Of a stretch of DNA of 64,000 bases, positions 56,801 through 64,000 are shown piece by piece. Position 1 is the stretch's first letter. Each line of letters opens with the position of its first letter. The notes under the pieces were generated by a model, which saw only the letters and a program-made list of their open reading frames with translations, was not told the origin of the DNA and did not search any database. A program made the translations under genes and the position numbers. The DNA is from Litoditis marina (lineage: Eukaryota; Nematoda; Chromadorea; Rhabditida; Rhabditidae), in contig OZ038439.1 in assembly GCA_964036275.1 (NCBI GenBank), positions 9,422,669 to 9,486,668 on the forward strand, given 5' to 3'.

Positions 56801-58736
56801 CTTGTTGGAGGGACACAGAGAAAGAGAAGTGTGTGTGCACATTATGTTTCTCTTCTCAGTTGCTCAACCAGTAAAACTGTGAAAATATCAAGGATGCGTT
56901 TCAATCATTATCTCAGACCACCGAAACATATATCACAAATATGTCGAACTGGAGCGCAGAAGTGATACCTTTTAGATTAGTCACTATCGTGGGGAAATCG
57001 AGAATCTCCTAGGCAGACTCGTTATTTGGTCAAGTACACATAGAAGTTTCAAACACCAAACATGCATTTGTTGGATCAAACTACATTTCCATAGTGAGGA
57101 TAGCTGCTTCAACTCCTTCTGGGGCAATTGCAGTCGGGGGCGATACTTCAATTTTTCCAATGAAATAGTTTGAAAATACCTGGTTTTTATTTTTTTCAAC
57201 CCGTAATACATTGTGAATCGATTTTTGCATTATATGTTTCAAACCTGTCATTTTACAATTATAGTATTGCAATAAACTCCCACTCCACCGCTCAGTTGTT
57301 TCGCTCGCCCAACTGGTAGTTCAGTACTCACCCGATGTAGTTTGCAAGTCGCTCCGGTACTTTTTTGATGTTCTCTATGTTCCTTCGCGTTATTTACAGC
57401 CGTTTTCTGCCTGAGTCAGCAACCAGCTGTCAACAATGCTACCTATCAACCGTAATTACATTTAGCACCAGACTTGAAGACAATTTTTACTTGAAACTTG
57501 AAGAAACATCATGAAATGTGCGAAACATAGTGGTAGGTCTTCACTCTGCTCTCATAGCACTACTTTAAACTGTAATTTGCAAACCTCTCTGGTGTTCTTT
57601 AACGCAAGTTCTCTGCAAGCGTGAACGCGTTATTTACAGCTGTTTTTATCTGAGTCATCAACAAGTTGTCAACAATGTGACCCAAGATCAACCATGCGTG
57701 CTGATTTCTCGCGCAACGAGCCTTGATAATAATTTACTGCAGTAAAAATCACGTTTTTCTCCTTATTTGAAGAAGATCGAATAGAACTTTGACCACGTAT
57801 GTTTAGTCTGTTACACGCACTTATCACCTCTTACAGTGATATACTCAAAGTCACAGAACAAAATTGACCCTCCAGCAATATTGAAAAAAACTGAAATGTT
57901 GTGTTTTTGTTCTCCACATTTCTCACTACAAACTCTATGAAATGTATACCGAAAAAAGCAAATAGTTTTGTAGAAAACGATATACCACTATACACGGCTC
58001 GGAGAACATCTAAGGCCGTGTGCAATAATATCCCAGAACCCAGATCCCACCACGCGCCTCACCCTTCATTTGTTCATTTACATTCCAAGAATGTGGCACT
58101 CGCTCATGAGAGAGAGAGAGCAAAATTCGAGATTAAAGAATTCGAGGTAAACAAAGTCACGTATAGTGGTTCGAAAGACCTTGTTTACTCGTTGATTCGC
58201 AAAAATCATGTTCCACACGGCAATAATAAAGAGTTGGAAAATACGACTTGAACCGCGCTAAGGCACCAAATACATTTTCCAAGTTTTGTATGTGATATTC
58301 ATTAAAGATACCTTATGGTACTGACGTTTACTTTTCTCGTTTTTTTTCTATTAGAGGCCGATTTTTTTGCACTTTTTCGGTTCGAAGTCTTGAACTTGAA
58401 AACAAAACTTCAATCCCGTTTTCTCGAATATCCCACGCCTTTTCTCCTGAAAACATCAGAAAGTGTTCGTATTGCATTTGTAAACAAACACAAACTTGTG
58501 TACCCACAACAATGAACTTCGCCCACGTATTGCATTCCTTCAACAATCTCTTTTTTTTTTCGTTCAGTATTCATCTATGAGGCTCACCAAAGTCACGTTT
58601 TTAACACTGTGTTTGTATCCAAGAGAACATTTGCGTGTTTGGTTTGGAAGCACAACATTTTTTTTTGATTTTGTCGAGTAAAGTTTTATGTTGTTGAGTT
58701 TCGCTATCTAAACTACACTTTTTTTCACATTTCCGT

Positions 58737-58738
58737 AG
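58737..58738 (+). promoter_or_regulatory. Acceptor AG 26 bases before the syntaxin start
   Basis: A strong pyrimidine tract (CTTTTTTTCACATTTCCGTAG) ends in AG, followed by a short GC-rich leader and the ATG at 58,765. Confidence 0.5.
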
Positions 58739-58764
58739 ATCGAAGGTCGGGGACCCGGGATCGA

Positions 58765-61700
58765 ATGCAAAGCCTCAAGGTTAGTCAAAACTTCCGAGAT
58801 TCGGATGAGTTTTATTTGCTTTCAAATATTTATCAAGTTCTTTTTCAACTGCAAAATTCAACTTATTTTTGGAAAAATCAAAAAGAAATTTTTTGGAACA
58901 ATCTCTATAATAGCAGAATAGGAAACAGCAACGTATTTGGCACGGACTGAAAGTTTTGCATGCATACTGTTACTGTAGGAGTTTCCGTATAAATGCACCA
59001 GACTATAGTTGATTCAATTTAGTGCCAACTAGAGTGTTCGCTCTTTCCAGAGACCTCTACTGTGTATAATGTCCATCCCGCTGTGTTTGTAGTTTGATCC
59101 CGTTGCGTCGTGTTCCGAGATCAAACTACTTCTCTGACTTAGGAATTCCCTATAGTTATAATTTGTTTATTTCAGAAACTTCTCGATGTGACGGTGGAAA
59201 ACGGCGTGTATTCGTATCAAGAGGTGAGCTTTCAGAAAAAAACATTTGAGAGTATAGTCTACGTTGTTTCTACGTGTACCTTTCCGGTGTAGAACCACCG
59301 AAAACTTCAACTCGAAACGTGTAAAACTTTCAACCAAAATTATACTTTCCACGCCTTTGCTTAGTGAACAGCAAAGATATCTCGTTTATGGTCCGTTCCG
59401 CTCATAAATGAAAACCAACAACAGTAAAGTTTAATAATCTAGTTTCGGAATCTTTCCAACAGCCACGAGCCAAATATTATCCGCAAGAATTGTATCCCAA
59501 CAGAGAAATAGCGTATATTTAAAGCGACGCAGAGTGGGATCTGACAAGTTATTCTAGCCAATTTTAGGATGACGACAACTGCATGCAGTTCGACTCGTTT
59601 GAGATGCTGGACCTAGACGAGGACGAGAGAGAGCAATTAGAAGAGGTAATGATTGTTTTCAGTGAATTATACTTGTTTCAGATTATAGCGGAATGGTTCT
59701 TGTGAACATGGGCAGTATGCAAAAGGCAATAGAAAAGGACTACGCAATAAAAATGAATAATGGTGATAAAACTTTATACAGTATAGCCAACATCATTCCA
59801 AGACTCGTACAGTATACAATCAAACATCAAACTTTCTCATGACTGTTCTCTAGCGCTTACTTCGAATGTGTTCAACACTGTAATAGAAAATCGGAACCAA
59901 ATGCAAAAATCCTTCCCAATAACATTTACATAATTAAAACGTTGTGTGAGTTTGTTTCATACTGTAAGAGTTTCGGGAAAAAATTAATTGAAAAACTATA
60001 CCCTCTTCTAGTTTCTGGCAAGCTGCAAAACCATCTGGATTAGTTTCGGAGAACTTCGTTGTTCCTTCTATCAAATCAGACATCTGCATCAGTTGCTGAA
60101 CGAAGTGGTCGAGTACAGAAAACCGGATCGAGGTGGGTTGAAACAACGATTACAATAACAAATACATTTAGTTACTTATTTCAATAAAACCTAATTTCGT
60201 GGTAGGTCCGTGTAGTTATAATAATGTGCTTAGATGGTGTCCTAAATATCTCACCCTATAGTATCATTACAGTACTACATGCTTGCTCGCGGAATCGGTT
60301 CATATTCGATGTTTAAATTTGCATTTTCAGCGTGATACATTAGTACTAAAAATTAACTAAACCATTTGTTTTTGAACGATTCCAGCTCGTCTCAACGATC
60401 TAATTACACTTCTGGACAAGGAAATCAATTCGTTCACCGGAGAATCGGCGCGCGTGTGCCAACGTGTCAATCGTGAGTGCACGTGACCGGGAAATCACAA
60501 TCACAGTAAATAAAAGAAACGCTCAGAATAAGTATTAAGATATAAAACGAACCCTTCAGGCGATATTATCTATCACACAGGTAAAGTTCGACACGTTAGC
60601 GACGTTTATTCGTTCATGTACCGAGTAAGTTTTCAAGTTTCAAGTTTTATTCGTCACATCACAATGTTACACAGTGGTGGTCCTTGACCGATCTCGCAAT
60701 TATCTGAGTGCAAGGTTTTAAGGATTCAACATCATGAAATTAGGAGACAAAGTCAGTAAAAAATCCAAATCGAACCACCATATTAAAATTAACGGAGTCA
60801 TAGCACATAACAACACCATAGCAACAGCTATTAAATAAATATAACTACTGTAGAAATGCTGATATTACCAATGAATCGACCCTACAACAACCCTCCTGAC
60901 GACAATTTGAGTTTTCAGAAATGAACAGCGACGTGAAAGAGCGATTGAAAGACGAAGGACTACATACACGTATTCAACGCAGTCAGGTACGAGTTACGGA
61001 AATTTGAAAGAATCAAAAATTGACGACACGATTGTTCTAATAGAAGTAGGGAGGGACGAAATGTAGTAGGGAGGGACGTAGTAGGGAGGGACGAAATCTT
61101 CGTTGTAGTTTGAACTTGATCCACGTTATAGTCGCCATTTTTCCCATAAAGACAGCAGAGGTCTCGATTGATAAAGCAATGCTGGGCAAGCGGTCGTTGA
61201 TTAGTTGCCAGCAGACGAGAGAGTGTGTAGATCAACGATACGCAGACTGGCTGGCCCCTCGCCAAACCCCGCCCCTCACAAAATCGATGGTACGGTGTCC
61301 ACAACGGTTTGACAAATTCCATATGAATGTCGACAGAGCAGTCACGGGATCAAACTACAATCTCAGCGGGATGGGACAACGTGTCTGGAAAACAGTCAAA
61401 AAGTAGAGCCTTGGATATTTTGATTAGAAACAAATATAATATAATTTTAACAAAATATTGAAACACTTACAGATAGTCGCCATGATGGAGAGGCTGTATC
61501 TGATCATTGCCGATTTCAATAAAGAACAAATTGGCTACCAGGAGGAGAATAGAAGTCGCGCGGCTAGAGTGGCAGAGAGACAGAGTTAGTACAAAAAAAA
61601 AGATTGGCCAATTCTCAACGAACGAGAAAGTGTGTAGGTCAGGGATACGCAGATCTTAAAGACCAAGGGTCTCGCCAACGTGGAAAATGAGACTAGTTTT

Positions 61701-63875
61701 GGACTGTATTATATGTCTCCTGTTGTATAAGTACCGGAAATACCATTTTTCAATTGATGATGTGCAACATTTTTGATGTGTTTTTCAATATTTTTCAAAT
61801 TCCCGCCGCGCTCCTAGTTGCTCCTAGGTCTGAGGTCTTATCAAAGCTGGCCGATTGAATGAGTACATAAGAACTGTCTTTGTTCTCAATACGCACCCTA
61901 TTTCACGAATTTGGGTCAGAATTCAACGCGATCAAACTACAAACACCGCAGAATAGACAAAATACTGTTTTAAGTTGTAATAGAGAAGAACAAACAATTC
62001 AGTAGGTTATTTTATTTGAACAAAATATAATTGTGTCACTAGGACTTTTGGATGGTGGTATTATTAGGTTAATGTGCTCAGTAAGAGATGTACTCAAAAC
62101 CGTTTCGACCCTGATTCAAGACGGTTTTGGGTTTTCTCAGAGGGTCGGGTCATCATCAGTTGAGCCCCCTGAGAAAATGAAAACAGGACGAAAAGACTTA
62201 CTGACCGTCTTCTAGCGGAGAATTGAGAGAAATGAACATTGCTCTAACTTCATTGCACATTTCAATTCAGTGTTTCTATGCAGGTGATCCATCCGACGAG
62301 GTGCCACCATCCGACGCGGAACCATCGATTTTGCTCATAACTCGCCCCTTCATCGAAACACCTCTCAACTGCGATTCACAGGAATTCGGTCGCTTCCTGA
62401 ATTCAGGAGAATCTCAAGAAGTGGACGTGCCTGACACAAACCATTTGCTGTCAATCAGAGGCCCTTCACAAGAAACTCGCCTCAACTGCGATTCTGCCAA
62501 TGAAGCAGTCACTGCGCTGGCGGAAGGTAGTTTTTGCTCTGTTTTCCATCTGAAATAGAGACTTACATCTCGACATCTCAAAATTGAGAATGAACTTCAA
62601 GATTCTCCGGTAGTGAAACTCATAGAATCTGCCGTGCATGTGTTTCATGTGTTCTACTGGGTCACGTTAAACGTGTAAAACAAATGTATATGAACACGTG
62701 TCAACATCAGATTAACAGATGCCACTGCCTATTCACGTTCAGCGTAACTAATATTTTAGCAACATCAGCAGATTTCGCTTGATTTTCATGTATTTTCACG
62801 TTCATAAACGTTTTTCACGTAGTTCTCTATGATTGCTGTGGTTCCACCATCACATGTCACTGAGTCCGTCGTGTCAGTGTCTCTTGTCGGATTCCAAACC
62901 TTAAACCTAAAAGCTTGGGCTCAAATCTGTAACAATGCAGTTAAAGATTAGCACTGCTCACGTGTAACATATTACGATAGAGGAGAATAGAATAAAAAAT
63001 CCATTGAGCCAAAGATTCGAAAGAAATGTGTTGATACAAGAATAATGGTGAACCCAATCAACCCCCAATGTCATACGAAAAAAGGGATGATTCACCTATG
63101 TACTGTTACTATCCAAATAGGTCAATTATATCTAATCATTATATTGTTGCAGATATATCAGAAGATGTCACGGAACCTGCCGTGTCGGTGTCTCTAGAGG
63201 TTCCATCTGAACTGCGAGATGTTCTCTATGACGTCATGAATCGACACGAGGCCACTCTTCATATTGAGGCGGCGGTAGACGAACTGAATCACATGTTTCA
63301 GCACTTTCTCATCATCACTCAGAGAGGGGTGAGTTTGTAGTTTGTGCGCCTTTAGCGAAAACTACAAACACATAATATTGCAACAGAATGCCTCGCGTAT
63401 ACTGTACGCGAATGTGTTGCTTACGTCGCTCGTTTTGCATTCGCGGAGCATGTATCTCACATTGATGTAAGGACATAGATGTATTTGATGTTAAAAGAGA
63501 TGCAGGTTGAATCTGACGTTAGAGATATTCATGATAATAGCCTCAGAAGAACTCCTACGTGATTTCAATCTTTCTGATATCTATAGGGTTCGCTTTTTCT
63601 TAAAGCAAGCCTAAGCGGTTTATGTTGCCAATCCGATGAGTTTGAAGTTGGATCCTGTGGCTTCTCAGTCGAAACTCTTGAATAACGGCGTGTATTGGTA
63701 TCGAACTACAACGAAAATCGGTCATTGCCCATGCAGAACCGTTTTCCAGACCGCTAGAGCGAATGACATTGACAAAAACATGGAACAAGCAAAAGAACGT
63801 ATCGAAAAGGTCAAAAGGAACTTCCTGCAAGCCGTTCAATCAAAGAAGAAAAAAAGAAAGATGACGGCAACTGTG
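58765..63875 (+). CDS. Divergent syntaxin (Qa-SNARE), 3' end outside the window (10 exons seen)
   Basis: Plasma-membrane t-SNARE family that drives vesicle fusion. Exons: 58765-58779, 59176-59223, 59568-59645, 60012-60132, 60386-60472, 60919-60986, 61473-61584, 62284-62526, 63153-63328, 63750-63875; 1,074 bp, 358 codons, all in phase. Residues about 22-47 are acidic. 48-176 are the three Habc helices (TRIQRSQ-VAMMERLY matches the family's TQHSTLSRKF region). 178-275 form an unusually long variable linker with an internal repeat (PLNCDS at about 205, RLNCDS at about 243). The SNARE helix runs about 289-345 (VDELNHMF, then NMEQAKERIEKVKRNFLQAV), followed by a Lys-rich membrane-proximal segment (SKKKKRKM). 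The transmembrane exon must lie to the right of the window. By ungapped alignment Gly316 falls on the ionic layer normally held by Gln. Confidence 0.88.
61044..61098. repeat. Minisatellite with GTAGGGAGGGACG
   Basis: Three near-perfect copies, G-rich on the plus strand, immediately beside the dispersed 190-bp repeat in syntaxin intron 6. Confidence 0.85.
61125..61318 (-). repeat. Dispersed repeat of about 190 bp, copy 2
   Basis: Reverse-complement match to 46,447-46,630. A GTAGTTTGA word lies on each side (61,105 and about 61,350), as if bounding the element. Confidence 0.8.
61585..62283. other. Syntaxin intron 7 (0.7 kb)
   Basis: Contains a fragment of the 190-bp repeat (61,619-61,655), a GATCAAACTACAAACACC word (about 61,929) and the hairpin at 62,094. 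No alternative exon is evident. Confidence 0.6.
62094..62131. repeat. Short hairpin CAAAACCGT / ACGGTTTTG
   Basis: A 9-bp perfect stem with a loop of about 17 bases in syntaxin intron 7. The sequence just after it (TCATCAGTTGAGCC) also occurs in reverse near 42,470. Confidence 0.6.
62527..63152. other. Syntaxin intron 8 (0.6 kb)
   Basis: AT-rich, with several CACGT/ACGTG words between 62,690 and 62,830. Nothing else recognisable. Confidence 0.6.
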
Positions 63876-64000
63876 GTAGGTAATTCGTTTGGAACGCTTC
63901 GCAATAAAATCCGTTTTTTCGATAGCGTTGATTTGAATAGTTTATGCAAATAAAACATTTAAAAATCATCGGTAAGAAACGGCTCACAAGACTGGTCAAT

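Larger units (their letters stand above)
56372..58764. other. Divergent intergenic region between the unknown gene and syntaxin
   Basis: Presumed promoters of both genes, in opposite directions. It contains purine-rich tracts and a (GA)30 microsatellite, and two diverged direct repeats (57,337-57,455 and 57,558-57,700) sharing CGCGTTATTTACAGC and CTGAGTCA. No supported exon; a 116-codon open frame at 57,901 looks like chance. Confidence 0.65.

Noticed and set aside
57901..58251. 116-codon plus-strand frame in the divergent intergenic region
   Set aside because: No splice context, low-complexity stretches, and no similarity that I can recognise. It is most likely a chance frame, though RNA evidence could change this.

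Overview
The window is animal genomic DNA, most likely from a nematode. The genes are split into many small exons (18-243 bp) by GT-AG introns with TTTCAG/TTCCAG-type acceptors. Several start codons sit 1-4 bases after an acceptor-like AG, as expected where spliced leaders are trans-spliced. The non-coding DNA is AT-rich and full of TTAA-flanked palindromic mini-elements, TACTGTAG-type words and CTGCGTCTC words, all familiar from rhabditid nematodes. No bacterial features (operons with ribosome binding sites, IS elements, CRISPR) are present. The nematode assignment is an inference; the eukaryotic, intron-rich nature is directly visible.

Layout. (1) 1 to about 26,835: an unbroken satellite array of about 168 head-to-tail monomers of 159-160 bp, running off the left edge. 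Each monomer carries the 16-bp palindrome ATCGTTGCGCAACGAT, and the array has several higher-order periods, the largest about 4.15 kb. (2) 26,979-32,282, minus strand: a 13-exon CYP4-family cytochrome P450 whose stop codon lies only about 145 bp from the satellite; one acceptor is GG rather than AG. (3) 35,180-39,599, minus: a 10-exon secreted purple acid phosphatase with all seven metal ligands. (4) 42,292-43,926, minus: a 4-exon small single calponin-homology-domain protein. (5) about 46,031-56,371, minus: a 15-exon gene for a hydrophilic protein I do not recognise. (6) 58,765-63,875, plus: the first ten exons of a divergent syntaxin; its membrane anchor lies beyond the right edge. The unknown gene and the syntaxin are transcribed divergently from a 2.4-kb GA-rich intergenic region.

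All five gene models were assembled by eye. Every exon junction keeps the reading frame, and the spliced products match their families end to end in the four recognised cases. Functionally the genes are unrelated: lipid/xenobiotic oxidation, phosphate ester hydrolysis, actin-linked structure, unknown, membrane fusion.

The most unusual signals are: (a) six partial copies of exon 3' ends, at five exons of two genes, each still carrying the splice donor and each lying downstream in the adjacent intron; (b) the satellite with its nearly invariant palindrome and nested higher-order structure ending abruptly at a gene; (c) a syntaxin that by ungapped alignment has Gly at the SNARE ionic layer; (d) a GC-rich, codon-biased coding-like fragment on the opposite strand inside a phosphatase intron; (e) a 12-14 bp word (GTAGTTTGATC) found about 20 times outside the satellite.
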